NCBI RefSeq assembly: GCF_016859125.1
Contig: NZ_CP069338.1
Location: 5,643,501-5,707,500, forward strand
DNA length: 64,000 bases
Direction of reading: 5' to 3'
DNA from: Archangium violaceum
GTDB lineage: Bacteria; Myxococcota; Myxococcia; Myxococcales; Myxococcaceae
Part shown: positions 8,790-17,130 of the stretch, piece by piece
Layout: each line of letters begins with the position of its first letter
Position numbering within the stretch: the first letter of the stretch is position 1
The notes under the pieces: model-generated
Databases searched by the model: none
What the model saw: the letters and a program-made list of their open reading frames with translations, nothing else
What the model was told of the DNA's origin: nothing
Position numbers and translations under genes: made by a program

Positions 8790-9413
8790 ATGAGGCAACA
8801 GAGCGTGGCCGCTATGTATACGACGGACTTCAATTCGGAAGCCCACCTCGAGCGGAACGTGGCGCTCGCGGCCTCCGGCGATACGGCGCGAGGGATGTTC
8901 TTCAACGGCGTACTGGAGGTGGTGCGGAAGCTGGCGGGGGAGGAGGTGGCCCAGCGGTGTCGGGCCGCTACCGGTGAGAGCCATCACATCGACTTCTTCA
9001 GCTACCCGGTGTCCTCCTTCTTGCGGCTGTGTCTGACCGCGGTGAAGGAGGTGGGTCCCCTGTTTGGCGGCTGTGAGGTGACGCTGCACCGGATTGGCGA
9101 GCAGTCCGCGAAGGATTTCCTGTCCTCCACGGCGGGCAAGACGCTGCTGCTGCTGGCGGGCAACGACGTGAAGCGCATCCTCAAGCAGGTCCCCTCCGGC
9201 TACAGCGCGGCGGTGAGCTACGGCGAGAGGACGATGACGTGCCCCCACTACCAGAAGAGCGGACACTTCGTCATCAAGCACGACTTCATGCCGCATGCCT
9301 ACCATGAGGGCATCCTGAGAGGAGTGCTGCTCACGGCGGGAGCCCGCGCCCCGAGGATACGAGGCTATGCCACCGGGCCGCTGGACAGCGCGTACGACTT
9401 CTCCTGGGAGTAG
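8790..9413 (+). CDS. TIGR02265/DUF2378 family protein (myxobacterial paralogue family)
   Basis: 207 residues from the ATG at 8790, with AGGCAGGCAGGA just upstream. A GTG at 8781 is an alternative. It matches the pattern I know for the Myxococcus paralogous family TIGR02265: GMFFNGVLEVV near residue 31, YPVSSFLRL, GKTLLLLAGNDVKRIL, VPSGYSAAVSYGER, DFMPHAYHEGIL and the closing LDSAYDFSWE. The family is about 200 residues long and known mainly from myxobacteria; its biochemical role is not established. No signal peptide or membrane span is seen, so it is probably cytoplasmic. Its position directly behind a KAS III-like gene hints at a link to acyl-chain or signal metabolism, but that is inference from context only. 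Confidence 0.88.
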   Translation: MRQQSVAAMYTTDFNSEAHLERNVALAASGDTARGMFFNGVLEVVRKLAGEEVAQRCRAATGESHHIDFFSYPVSSFLRLCLTAVKEVGPLFGGCEVTLHRIGEQSAKDFLSSTAGKTLLLLAGNDVKRILKQVPSGYSAAVSYGERTMTCPHYQKSGHFVIKHDFMPHAYHEGILRGVLLTAGARAPRIRGYATGPLDSAYDFSWE

Positions 9414-9496
9414 TCCCCCGGTCTCCGACCGCCCCTCGTCCCCGAGGCACGCCGCCTCCGTCTTCCTCTCCCCTCTCCTCCTGAAAGAGACGCCCT

Positions 9497-10033
9497 ATGT
9501 CGCGGATGCTGCCGTCTGTGCTCGTGTTGGGTCTGTCCACCTCCGCTCTGGCAGGGGAGCGGGTGTATCAGTTCCGGACCGTGGAGGATGCCAGCGCGGT
9601 GGATCCGGGTGGCTGTCAGGCCGCGCCCTTCGAGGTGAACGTGCGGCTGCCCGCGCGCATCTTCGCGCGAGGAACCCCGGGGGGCGGCGGGAGGAGCGAC
9701 CCGGGCCATGAGCGGCAGGCGGGGGTGGCCCTGGCGTGCGCGCGCATCATGGATTGGACCTTCACCGAGGGCTCGAAGGCGGACTTCTACGTGCGCTTCG
9801 AGCTGCCCGAGGGGCTCTTCATCGCGCTGGGCGAGTGCACCATGGTGAGCAACGCGGTGCCTCGCCCCGGCGTGGTGCTCACCAGTTGCGCGTTGAAGCT
9901 GACGCGATTCCCCGCTGGCTACGTGGGGGGCTTCGTGACGAGCTCGAGCGTCTTCAACCCCCGACGTCTGCCTGGCTACAACACCGGCTCCTTCTGGACG
10001 TTGCGCGTGTTCGAGCCCGACCCTCACTCCTAG
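9497..10033 (+). CDS. Small secreted hypothetical protein
   Basis: 178 residues. It begins with a signal peptide (MSRMLPSVLVLGLSTSALA, cleavage probably after residue 19). The mature part has four cysteines (in GGCQA, LACAR, GECTM and TSCAL), suggesting two disulfides, and a beta-rich pattern. I recognise no family. The gene follows the TIGR02265 gene after 83 bases on the same strand and faces the RDD gene, whose stop codon is only 13 bases away, so it ends a convergent pair. Probably periplasmic or extracellular. Confidence 0.7.
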   Translation: MSRMLPSVLVLGLSTSALAGERVYQFRTVEDASAVDPGGCQAAPFEVNVRLPARIFARGTPGGGGRSDPGHERQAGVALACARIMDWTFTEGSKADFYVRFELPEGLFIALGECTMVSNAVPRPGVVLTSCALKLTRFPAGYVGGFVTSSSVFNPRRLPGYNTGSFWTLRVFEPDPHS

Positions 10034-10046
10034 GGAGGAAGGGGCG

Positions 10047-11225
10047 CTAGCTGGGTTGGACGACGTACGTGGACGTGAGCTTGTCGTGGAGCGTCTGGCC
10101 GCGCCGGTCGAAGAGGGCCATCCAGAAGCCGGCGAGGAAGAGCCCGAAGGACAGGCTGGCCAGCATGGCGCGGACGATGGCCCGGCCGGGAGCGGGGGCG
10201 AGGCCATGGGTGTCCACGAGCCTCAGGCCGAGCAGCCGCCGGCCCAGCGTGCGGCCATTCCAGAGGAAGGCGGCCACGGCGCAGTAGACGAGCGACAGCA
10301 CCAACAGGAGGACTGCACCGGGGAGCAGCACGGACTGGAGCGCGCGGACCTGGATGACGAAGGCGTCGAGCCCGGACAGGCCCGTCTGGGGCGTGTGCAC
10401 GCCGGCCACGGTGGAGGCGAGCATGAGGTAGAGCGCGGCCACTCCGCCGATGGCACCGGTGTCGATGGTGAAGGCCAGCAGCCGGCGCCAGAGCGAGGCC
10501 GGGCGCGCGTGGACTTCCGTCACCCCGGGCTCCGCGTTGGCCCTCGCGGTGGCGCCAGCGGGAGCGAGCGCGGGGGGCGGCGGGCGCGGGGCGGGCATGG
10601 GCGTCGCGGGCAGGGTCACGGCCTCGGAATCCTCGACGTCGACCGAGAAGGACGCCTCTTCCTCGGTGGACGCCTGCATCGGCGCGGGCTCGGCGGCCGT
10701 GACTGGCGGGATGCGGGGAAGGCCGGACGGAGCGGACGCCTGCTGCGGAGTGGGAGCCGGAGCGGAGGTGTTGGGAACACCAAAGGCCGGAGTATTCGAA
10801 CGGGGGGCTGGAGCCGCGACGCCGGGCAGGTGGATGGAAGACGCTGGCGGAGGCGGCGTCGGCGCGCGGGGCGCGGCGGCCTGGGCGTGAGCCGGAGGGG
10901 TCTCCGGTGCGCTCGGAACGGCAACGGGCCGGGGCGCGGGAGCCTTCGGGGCCTGTGCCATCTGCGCGGCCGGAGCCTGTGCGCGCGGAGGCATGACGGG
11001 GAGACCCGGCGCGTTCGGCGGGCGGGGCGTCTGGCGAGCCGTCATTCCAGGAGGCGTGAGGGGAGCCATCGCCGGCGCGTCGCGATCCGGGCGGCGGCGG
11101 TCGATCTGGATCTCCTTGTCCAGCAGACTCGGGACGGCCCGGTCCGCGAGCTGGGACGCGGCGGCGCAGGTGGGGCAATCCCCTACGGGCGGCAGCGAAG
11201 CTCCGCACTTCAGGCACTTGGACAA
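10047..11225 (-). CDS. Zinc-ribbon/RDD-domain membrane protein with TTG start
   Basis: 392 residues from a TTG at 11225. No ATG or GTG fits the conserved N-terminus, while the TTG has GGAGGA five to six bases ahead, an ideal Shine-Dalgarno site. The first 20 residues form a zinc ribbon (C4-x2-C7 and C17-x2-C20). A long Pro/Ala-rich low-complexity linker (about 25-235) leads to an RDD domain in the last 150 residues, with several hydrophobic spans, the Arg at the start of the first span (SLWRRLLAFTIDTG), and FLWNGRTLGRRLLGLRLVD. RDD proteins are inner-membrane proteins of mostly unknown function, some linked to ion or stress transport. The ribbon-linker-RDD arrangement is common in myxobacteria. 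Confidence 0.87.
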   Translation of the reverse strand: MSKCLKCGASLPPVGDCPTCAAASQLADRAVPSLLDKEIQIDRRRPDRDAPAMAPLTPPGMTARQTPRPPNAPGLPVMPPRAQAPAAQMAQAPKAPAPRPVAVPSAPETPPAHAQAAAPRAPTPPPPASSIHLPGVAAPAPRSNTPAFGVPNTSAPAPTPQQASAPSGLPRIPPVTAAEPAPMQASTEEEASFSVDVEDSEAVTLPATPMPAPRPPPPALAPAGATARANAEPGVTEVHARPASLWRRLLAFTIDTGAIGGVAALYLMLASTVAGVHTPQTGLSGLDAFVIQVRALQSVLLPGAVLLLVLSLVYCAVAAFLWNGRTLGRRLLGLRLVDTHGLAPAPGRAIVRAMLASLSFGLFLAGFWMALFDRRGQTLHDKLTSTYVVQPS

Positions 11226-11329
11226 CGATTCCTCCAGGCTGGAGAAGGCTGTAGCAGCATGAAACGCCCTCTCCGGGCCGGGAGCAAGAAAACCGCCGGA
11301 AGCCAGGGCTTCCCCGCCTGGTGACCGTG

Positions 11330-11596
11330 TCAGGCGAAACGTTTGTTGCGGGTGATGACGATCAACCCGACCGACACGAGGGCCGAGACGATGACGGCCA
11401 GCACGATGCCGAGGGGATGAACGGTGGACGTCGCGCTGACCGGGGCGATGGCGGAGCTGATGAGGCCGCCGATGATGCCTCCCGCCCCGCCGAGCAGCGC
11501 GCTGCCCCAGAGTCCCACCAGCCGCGTCGATGGCAGGATGGCTCGCGCGATGATGCCCACGATGAGCCCGATGAGCGCGTAGGCGTAGATGGCCAT
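11330..11596 (-). CDS. GlsB/YeaQ/YmgE-like small membrane protein
   Basis: 88 residues from the ATG at 11596, with GGGAG about eight bases ahead. An upstream in-frame start at 11620 adds an unlikely hydrophilic lead. The protein is almost wholly hydrophobic, with three helices, and carries the glycine-rich pattern GLIVGIIARAILP and GGAGGIIGGLI. These are hallmarks of the transglycosylase-associated GlsB/YeaQ/YmgE family of inner-membrane stress proteins. The C-terminus VITRNKRFA is positively charged and likely cytoplasmic. It sits alone between rsmE and the RDD gene, with gaps over 100 bases on both sides. Confidence 0.88.
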   Translation of the reverse strand: MAIYAYALIGLIVGIIARAILPSTRLVGLWGSALLGGAGGIIGGLISSAIAPVSATSTVHPLGIVLAVIVSALVSVGLIVITRNKRFA

Positions 11597-11710
11597 GTGT
11601 GCCGCTCCCTCTTCTGGCACTTCGGAATGAAGTGCCGTTGCGCGGCAAACATAGGAATGGCGGCGAGAGGGAGGCAGCCGCCAGGAGGCGGGGGCTCGTC
11701 CTCCCGCTCC

Positions 11711-12445
11711 CTAACCGAGCTCTCCGTCCAGGTAGGCCATGACGGCGAGTGCGGCGAGCGCGGCCGTCTCGGTGCGGAGGATGCGGCGGCCGAGGGTGAC
11801 GGGCCGTCCCCCGAGGGCCCGGAGCGCGGAGACCTCCTCGCGATCCAATCCTCCTTCGGGACCCACCACGAGGGCCACGGGAGCACCGGGAGCGCAGGAG
11901 CGGATGGCCTCGCCCAGCGGCACGGCGGACTCCTCCTCGTCGAGCACGAGCAGCGTGGTACCCGGAGCGAGCGCGCGCGCGGCCTCCACGAGGGGGCGGG
12001 GTCCATGGACGAGGGGCACGTCGTTGCGCCGGCACTGGCGGGCGGCCTCCTCGACGATCTTCGTCCACCGGGAGGTGCGCTCCTCGGCGCGCTTGGGCTC
12101 GAGCTTCACCACGCTGCGCGCGGCGGCCACGGGGTGGAAGGCGGTGGCGCCGAGCTCGGTACCCTTCTGCAGGACCCACTCCAGCTTGTCGCCCTTGGGG
12201 AGGCCCTGGAGGATGTGGACCTCGCGAGCCGGAGGGGCGTGCCGGGCCGGGCCGAGCACCAGGCGCACCGTGTCCGCGTCCACCGAGGCCACGCGTGCGT
12301 CGAAGGCCCGGCCGGAGCCGTCGAAGACCTCGAGCGAGGCGCCCTCGCCGAGCCGCAGCACATGGAGGAGGTAGTGGCGCCTGTCCCCCGAGAGCGTCAC
12401 CTCGGGGGGAGCGGGCTCGGGGATGGGGACGAAGAGTCGGACCAC
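11711..12445 (-). CDS. rsmE: 16S rRNA (uracil(1498)-N(3))-methyltransferase
   Basis: 244 residues, the usual length. It has the N-terminal PUA-like domain (1-70) and the SPOUT-class knotted methyltransferase domain. The signature regions are VVGPEGGLDREEV, which binds S-adenosylmethionine, and LGRRILRTETA, the trefoil-knot loop. It methylates N3 of U1498 in 16S rRNA in the 30S subunit. The gene lies 72 bases downstream of the phosphatase-fold gene on the same strand and may be co-transcribed with it. Confidence 0.95.
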   Translation of the reverse strand: MVRLFVPIPEPAPPEVTLSGDRRHYLLHVLRLGEGASLEVFDGSGRAFDARVASVDADTVRLVLGPARHAPPAREVHILQGLPKGDKLEWVLQKGTELGATAFHPVAAARSVVKLEPKRAEERTSRWTKIVEEAARQCRRNDVPLVHGPRPLVEAARALAPGTTLLVLDEEESAVPLGEAIRSCAPGAPVALVVGPEGGLDREEVSALRALGGRPVTLGRRILRTETAALAALAVMAYLDGELG

Positions 12446-12517
12446 GGGTGGGCTGGCCTCCAGGGAGGTGGGGAGGGGCGACTTCAGCAGGAAGCCGCCG
12501 TCCCCACCAGGGCCGAC

Positions 12518-13759
12518 TCAGTGCCGTGCGTCGCGCAGCTGGAAGTCGGCGGAGGAGGGCAGGTGATCGGACGCCTCGGTGGAGTGGTCCACCTCCAGCA
12601 GCAGCGGCTCGAGCTGGTGGGAGGCGAAGAAGGTGTCGAAGCGCTTGCCGGTGGCGGGCACCACGCCCTTCCCGTCGGGCAGCGAGTTGAGGGTGGACAT
12701 GTCCGCCACGTCCTGGAGGCGCAGCCACTGCTCCGAGTGCTTCGGACACTTGCCGGCGACGAGCATCTCGCGGGCCTCGTCCGGCCGCAGCAGGGAGCCA
12801 TCCGGCATGCGCACGCGCAGCTCGCGGGCGCGGCGGAGCGGGTCTGGCAGCTCGTGCTCGAGGGCATGGAGGGCGCGGCGGACGCGCACGTCGCCGATGT
12901 TGCCCACGCCCCAGTCGCCCACGCTGGGGTGCACGTCGCCGTAGCGGTTCTCGTAGTCCTTCACCGTCTCGGTGGGCTCGTGCTTGCGCAGGGGGTTGGG
13001 CAGCAGCGAGTAGTGGTGTTTGACGTTGATGTTGGCGTTGAAGTCGCCCAGGGCGATGGAGGGCACGCCATCTCGCGCGTGCACGAGGGACTGGAGCTGC
13101 CAGAGCTGGCCGGCGTTGATGCCGCTGTCGCCCAGCGTGTGGTGCACGTTGTAGAGGGCCACCGGGTGGCCGCACACGTCGATGAGCGCGAAGAGCGCGC
13201 CCCGGTCCTCGTCCAGCTCGCCGACGAATCCCTGGCGGGCGATGGCCGCCGCGCGCACGTCCTCGGGGAAGTCATAGGTGAAGTGCGCGGCCTCGAGGAT
13301 GGGGTGCCGGCTGAGGATGGCCTTGCCGTTCACCACGGGCCGCCGGACGTCACGGCCCTGGTAGGTGAGGTGGAAGCCATGGTCGCGCGCGAGCTCCACG
13401 GCGGTGGGCTGGCTCGCCTCCTGGAGCGCGATGACATCCGGCATCCGGCCGGTCTCCTCCAGTGTGGCGAAGTAGCGCTCGAGCAGCTCCCGGCGCTCCC
13501 CGCCCAGGAGGATGTTGTACGTCATCACGCGCAGCACGTGGTCGCGGGGCGGGCGCGGCCGTGGGTGGTGCACCAGCAGCGTGATGCCCGTGCCGAGCCG
13601 GCGCGGGCCATCCGCCTCCGGCAGCGACTCGAAGCCCTGGAAGACGTGGGTGGGCTCCTGGTGCGGCAGGTGCTGGGGCGGTGCGGCGGGGACACCATCG
13701 ATGACACTCCTCCCGAAGGGGAGGCGATCCAAAAGTCGAGAGAGGGCCTGTCCTGGCAT
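12518..13759 (-). CDS. Endonuclease/exonuclease/phosphatase superfamily protein
   Basis: 413 residues with the motifs of the metal-dependent EEP fold in order: MTYNILLGG (near residue 79), ALQEAS (metal-binding Glu), YNVHHT (catalytic His region), GDFNANI (Asp/Asn pair) and the closing SDHLP (His). The family covers nucleases, sphingomyelinases and inositol phosphatases, and the sequence does not decide between them. No signal peptide is visible, so it is probably cytoplasmic. The region 240-380 between the Asn motif and the last His is longer than in minimal members and may hold a specificity insert. It stands upstream of rsmE. Confidence 0.85.
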   Translation of the reverse strand: MPGQALSRLLDRLPFGRSVIDGVPAAPPQHLPHQEPTHVFQGFESLPEADGPRRLGTGITLLVHHPRPRPPRDHVLRVMTYNILLGGERRELLERYFATLEETGRMPDVIALQEASQPTAVELARDHGFHLTYQGRDVRRPVVNGKAILSRHPILEAAHFTYDFPEDVRAAAIARQGFVGELDEDRGALFALIDVCGHPVALYNVHHTLGDSGINAGQLWQLQSLVHARDGVPSIALGDFNANINVKHHYSLLPNPLRKHEPTETVKDYENRYGDVHPSVGDWGVGNIGDVRVRRALHALEHELPDPLRRARELRVRMPDGSLLRPDEAREMLVAGKCPKHSEQWLRLQDVADMSTLNSLPDGKGVVPATGKRFDTFFASHQLEPLLLEVDHSTEASDHLPSSADFQLRDARH

Positions 13760-13801
13760 GAGTCCTCTACTGTCTGTGCATCACTCACCCTGCACGCGAG
13801 T

Positions 13802-14086
13802 TCAAGGCGCCTCGTCGCTCCCTGTCCCGGCGTCCGCTGGGCCGCTCGCCGCCTCGGCGGACGAGCCTTCGGGCGTGTTGGTGGGATCGCCTCCGTAACC
13901 GGCCTTGCGGCCCGTGATGGTGTCGTCGTCCGCGTTGCCGGGGAAGAGGCCCTCTCGCTGCTCGGAGAAGGTGCGCCGCTCGTCGGGGACGCCGCGTCCG
14001 GACGTGTCGGTGAGGCCGCGCGACTGTTTGACGGCATCCGCGTAGCCCGTGCCGGGTGTCGTGGTCTTGCTGAACTTGCCTGCCAT
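13802..14086 (-). CDS. Small hydrophilic hypothetical protein
   Basis: 94 residues from the ATG at 14086, with AGGAG six bases ahead. The longer open frame back to 14224 crosses a GC palindrome and lacks a ribosome site. The protein is rich in Gly, Asp, Thr and Pro, with no hydrophobic core, cysteine or known motif, and is probably intrinsically disordered (KFSKTTTPGTGYADAVK at the start, acidic tail). It resembles the small stress- or development-induced disordered proteins common in myxobacteria, but that is only an impression. It stands 42 bases upstream of the EEP gene. Confidence 0.55.
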   Translation of the reverse strand: MAGKFSKTTTPGTGYADAVKQSRGLTDTSGRGVPDERRTFSEQREGLFPGNADDDTITGRKAGYGGDPTNTPEGSSAEAASGPADAGTGSDEAP

Positions 14087-14152
14087 GGTGGGCTCCTGAC
14101 TGGTGGATGTTCGACATCCGTCAATCTCGGGCGGCCGGGGTCCCTCGCCAAC

Positions 14153-14172
14153 CCGTCCAGCCTCCCCTGGGG
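14153..14172. repeat. GC palindrome of the dispersed type
   Basis: The stretch reads CCTCCCCT-GGG-GGAGGGGAGG. It lies in the divergent region between the small hydrophilic gene and the cyclase gene, and resembles the elements at 1461, 25585 and 50112 without being identical. Confidence 0.4.
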
Positions 14173-14277
14173 GAGGGGAGGCGGGCGGGCGGGCCATCGG
14201 GAGCGAGGCAAAGGGGCAGGACACCTGCTATGCGCAGCGCGACATGGCCTCTTTTATGCGTGGGGAGGGAGCCCGTC

Positions 14278-15594
14278 GTGGCGCGTCGCCCGAGTGACAG
14301 TACGGTGGCTCGGTTCGAGGTGGCCCGGGCGAACCAGGAGCAGGTGTTGGCGGAGAGCGCGCAGCGCGGGGAGCGCGTGGTGTCGCTGGTGCGACTGGCG
14401 CTGGTGGTCCTGGTCATGCTGAGCCAGGGCGTTGTCGCGCGGATGTCGGGCGAGCTGCTGCCGAAGGATCCACTCCGGCTGGTGGGCTCGCTGCTCTACA
14501 CGGGCCTCGCCATCGTCATCACGCTGAACCTCTACACGCAGAAGCCCAACCGGCGCCAGGCGATGTGGAGACCGGTGGCCGTCACGGTGATGGACTGTGG
14601 CTTCTTCGGCTTCCTGGCGTGGAGGGTCGTCTCCGTGACGGGGGAGTTCCGTCCGCAGATGCTGGCGGCGGGCTGCGCGGTGGTGATTGCCTTCTCGGTG
14701 GCGCGCTACAGCTGGCTGCACGTGTTGATGTCCACGGTGATGGCCTCGGCGACGTACGTGCTGGAGAACTGGTGGGTGGGAGGGTTCTCCTTCGCGCAGG
14801 TGAGCTTCGTGCTCGGCTGCTACATCACGCTCGGGCTGCTCATCGGGTGGGCGAACACGGCGGTGAGCAGCATGTTCCTGGGGCTGCGGCGGCGCGACAA
14901 CCTCTCGCGCTTCCTGCCGCGACAGGTGGTGGAGCGGGTGCTGCATCACGGGGACGAGGCGCTGGCGCCGGTGCAGCGCGAGGTGACCATCCTCTTCAGC
15001 GACATCCGGGACTTCACCTCGCTGAGCGAGTCACTGCCGCCCCGGGCGGTGCTGGAGTTGCTGGACGACTACTTCGGGCACATGGGGCAGATCGTCATGG
15101 GGCACGGGGGCATCGTGAACAAGTTCCTGGGGGACGGGATGCTGGCGTGCTGGGGCGTGCCGGACGGGGATGCGAATCACGCGGTGCACGCGATGCAGGC
15201 GGCGCTCGACATGCGCAAGAAGCTGGAGGAGCTCAACGCGTGGAGGGAGCAGCGAGGGGAGCCGCCCCTGCGCATTGGCGTCGGGCTGCACACGGGGGTG
15301 GTGGCGGCGGGGATGCTGGGCGGGGCGGAGCAGCACGAGTACACCGTCATCGGTGACGCGGTGAACCTGGCCTCGCGGGTGGAGGGACTGACGAAGGTCC
15401 TGGGGGTGGACATCCTGGTGAGCGAGAGCACCTGGAGGGCGGGCGGAGGCCGGTTCCACGGCGAGCGCATCTCCGAGGAGCGGGTGAAGGGGCGCCGGGA
15501 GGCGGTGGTGGTGTACTCGCTGAAGGGCCGCGCGTCGTCGGAGCAGGAGCTCATGCCCCCTCCGCGTCCTGCGCGGCTCGCCAGCTCTCTCTGA
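14278..15594 (+). CDS. Membrane-bound class III adenylate cyclase
   Basis: 438 residues from the GTG at 14278, which follows GGGGAGGGAG by about seven bases; an ATG at 14230 is the alternative. Residues 35-200 contain about six membrane helices in three pairs. The catalytic domain follows the linker NLSRFLPRQVVERV. Metal-binding Asp242 (FSDIRDFTS) and Asp286 (KFLGDGM), substrate-defining Lys282 and Asp360 (VIGDAVN), and transition-state Asn363 and Arg367 are all present. The Lys/Asp pair favours ATP over GTP. The product cAMP would signal in the cytoplasm from the inner membrane. The layout resembles the M. xanthus CyaA/CyaB class in outline, but identity to either is not claimed. Confidence 0.93.
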   Translation: MARRPSDSTVARFEVARANQEQVLAESAQRGERVVSLVRLALVVLVMLSQGVVARMSGELLPKDPLRLVGSLLYTGLAIVITLNLYTQKPNRRQAMWRPVAVTVMDCGFFGFLAWRVVSVTGEFRPQMLAAGCAVVIAFSVARYSWLHVLMSTVMASATYVLENWWVGGFSFAQVSFVLGCYITLGLLIGWANTAVSSMFLGLRRRDNLSRFLPRQVVERVLHHGDEALAPVQREVTILFSDIRDFTSLSESLPPRAVLELLDDYFGHMGQIVMGHGGIVNKFLGDGMLACWGVPDGDANHAVHAMQAALDMRKKLEELNAWREQRGEPPLRIGVGLHTGVVAAGMLGGAEQHEYTVIGDAVNLASRVEGLTKVLGVDILVSESTWRAGGGRFHGERISEERVKGRREAVVVYSLKGRASSEQELMPPPRPARLASSL

Positions 15595-15621
15595 GCCTCC
15601 AACTCCTCTTCCCCCGGACGG

Positions 15622-16110
15622 CTAGCTGGCGGTCTCGGGGGTGCCCCGGGTCTGGGCGCCGAGCTTGTAGTCGCCCGTGAGGAGGGCGACGAAGAAGAGG
15701 GGGCCGACGAGGGCGTGGATGAGGTTGGTGAAGAAGGAGGGGGACTTCTTCTCCCAGACGGCGTGGCCGGCGAGCTGGACGAGCCAGCCGAAGACGGCGA
15801 TGCCGACGACGGTCCAGACGGGGAGGAGCCGGCCCAGGGGGATGCAGAGGGCCATGGCCACGGAGACGATGAGTCCCAGCTTCGCGTCGGCGCGCAGGTA
15901 CCAGATGGACGCGAGGATCCAGGACACGAAGGCCAGCGTGAGCGAGCCACCGGGCAGCCAGGGCACGGACGCCAGCCGCACCCAGTCCAGCATCGCGACG
16001 ATGTGCAGGACGATGAGGGGAATGGCGATCTTGTGGGTGAGGCGATTGGTGGGGTGTTGGTGGGAGGAGATGTACTCGTCGAACAGGGCCTGGGTATGGG
16101 GCTTGAGCAT
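15622..16110 (-). CDS. DUF962/Mpo1-like membrane protein
   Basis: 162 residues with four hydrophobic helices. It bears the family histidines: HQHPTNRLTHKIAIP near residue 17 and GHAVWEKKSP near residue 115. In yeast Mpo1 these bind iron for alpha-oxidation of 2-hydroxy fatty acids. Bacterial members are usually annotated DUF962 and their substrate is not proven. It probably acts at the inner membrane on long-chain 2-hydroxy acids, which are frequent in myxobacterial lipids (general knowledge, not shown here). It is convergent with the cyclase gene (27-base gap) and downstream of prmA. Confidence 0.85.
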   Translation of the reverse strand: MLKPHTQALFDEYISSHQHPTNRLTHKIAIPLIVLHIVAMLDWVRLASVPWLPGGSLTLAFVSWILASIWYLRADAKLGLIVSVAMALCIPLGRLLPVWTVVGIAVFGWLVQLAGHAVWEKKSPSFFTNLIHALVGPLFFVALLTGDYKLGAQTRGTPETAS

Positions 16111-16140
16111 GCGGCGACTCTACCCCTCCCGGGAGTGAAC

Positions 16141-16174
16141 GGTAGTCAACCCAGGGTGCACACGGGTGACTACC
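16141..16174. promoter_or_regulatory. Bulged inverted repeat between prmA and the DUF962 gene
   Basis: GGTAGTCAACCC (16141-16152) pairs with GGGTGACTACC (16164-16174) over 11 pairs with one bulged A and an 11-base loop. It lies 31 bases upstream of the DUF962 start and downstream of the prmA stop on the same strand. No T-tract follows, so it could be a protein-binding site or a processing hairpin as well as a weak terminator. Confidence 0.45.
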
Positions 16175-16204
16175 GAACTCATTCAGGCGGACCGCCGCGG
16201 CGCG

Positions 16205-17077
16205 TTACCTGGCGCGGTGGAAGTCCAGCCGCACCCACTCGCCCTGTTGGGCGCCCGGTTCTGGCACCAGGCCGAGGTTCACATACGCGGCCTCCACCTC
16301 CGCCTTCTGGTGCGCGAGCACGCCCGCCATCAGCAGCTTGTCCTTCACCTTGGGGGCGATGAGCGGCGCCAGCTCGATGAGTGTGTTGGCCAGGATGTTG
16401 GCCACCACCAGGTCGAAGGTGCCCTCCACCGCCGTCAGCTCCTTGCCGGACAGCTCCACGTCCGGAGTCCCGTTGTCCTGGGCGTTCTCCCTCGCCAGCT
16501 CCACCGACACCGGATCGTTGTCCGTGCCCACCACCCGGCCGGCGCCCAGCTTCTTCGCGGCGATGGCCAGCACGCCCGTACCCGTGCCCACATCCAGCAC
16601 GCTCGCTCCCGGGTGGGTGCTCATGTAGTCGTCCACCGCACCCAGACACAGGGAGGTGGTGGGGTGGTCACCTGTGCCGAAGGCCATCTTCGGTTCGATG
16701 ACGAGGCGCACCTTGTCCGCCGGCGCGTTCTGCGCTTCCCAGGGGGGACCCACCCACAGTCGTCCTACCTGCACCGACTTGATGTGGGCCTTCCAGGCGT
16801 TGCTCCAGTCCTGCTGTTGCTCCTCGGCAATCCGCAGACGCGCCGAGGGATGGGCCTCGGCGAGCATCGCGCGGGCCTGCTCGGCCGTCTCCGCGTCCTC
16901 GAAGTAGGCCACGAGGATGGCCTCTCCCACCGAGGGGGCTCGCACTCCTGGCATGGTGGGCGTTTCCCGGTCTCGCACTTCCAGTCCCATGGCCCCCGCC
17001 TCGTGCAGCAGGTCCTGGGCGGCTTCCGACTCCGCCTCCGGCAGATCCACTGTGAGTGTCTGATACGTCCCCGTCAT
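16205..17077 (-). CDS. prmA: Ribosomal protein L11 methyltransferase
   Basis: 290 residues from the ATG at 17077, preceded by GAAGGG. The frame is open to 17245, but the extra part holds a strong hairpin and is not protein-like. The N-terminal substrate-binding domain (1-95) is followed by the Rossmann methyltransferase domain with FGTGDHPTT (the PrmA signature), LDVGTGTGVLAIAA (S-adenosylmethionine binding) and the N-P-P-Y-like VVANILANTL. It trimethylates ribosomal protein L11 in the cytoplasm. No dnaJ or rsmE is adjacent, though rsmE lies in the same window. Confidence 0.94.
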   Translation of the reverse strand: MTGTYQTLTVDLPEAESEAAQDLLHEAGAMGLEVRDRETPTMPGVRAPSVGEAILVAYFEDAETAEQARAMLAEAHPSARLRIAEEQQQDWSNAWKAHIKSVQVGRLWVGPPWEAQNAPADKVRLVIEPKMAFGTGDHPTTSLCLGAVDDYMSTHPGASVLDVGTGTGVLAIAAKKLGAGRVVGTDNDPVSVELARENAQDNGTPDVELSGKELTAVEGTFDLVVANILANTLIELAPLIAPKVKDKLLMAGVLAHQKAEVEAAYVNLGLVPEPGAQQGEWVRLDFHRAR

Positions 17078-17130
17078 GTCGCCCTTCTCGCGTTTCGCGT
17101 TGCTCTCTGGAAGATGCCGGGATGGCTGCA

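Noticed and set aside
8076-9413. The full 445-codon frame containing the TIGR02265 gene
   Set aside because: The part before 8781 overlaps the KAS III gene in another frame and is Gly/Arg-rich junk. The family starts near 8790.
10047-13175. A 1042-codon minus frame including the RDD gene
   Set aside because: Upstream of 11225 it overlaps rsmE and the EEP gene in another frame. Only the part from the TTG is real.
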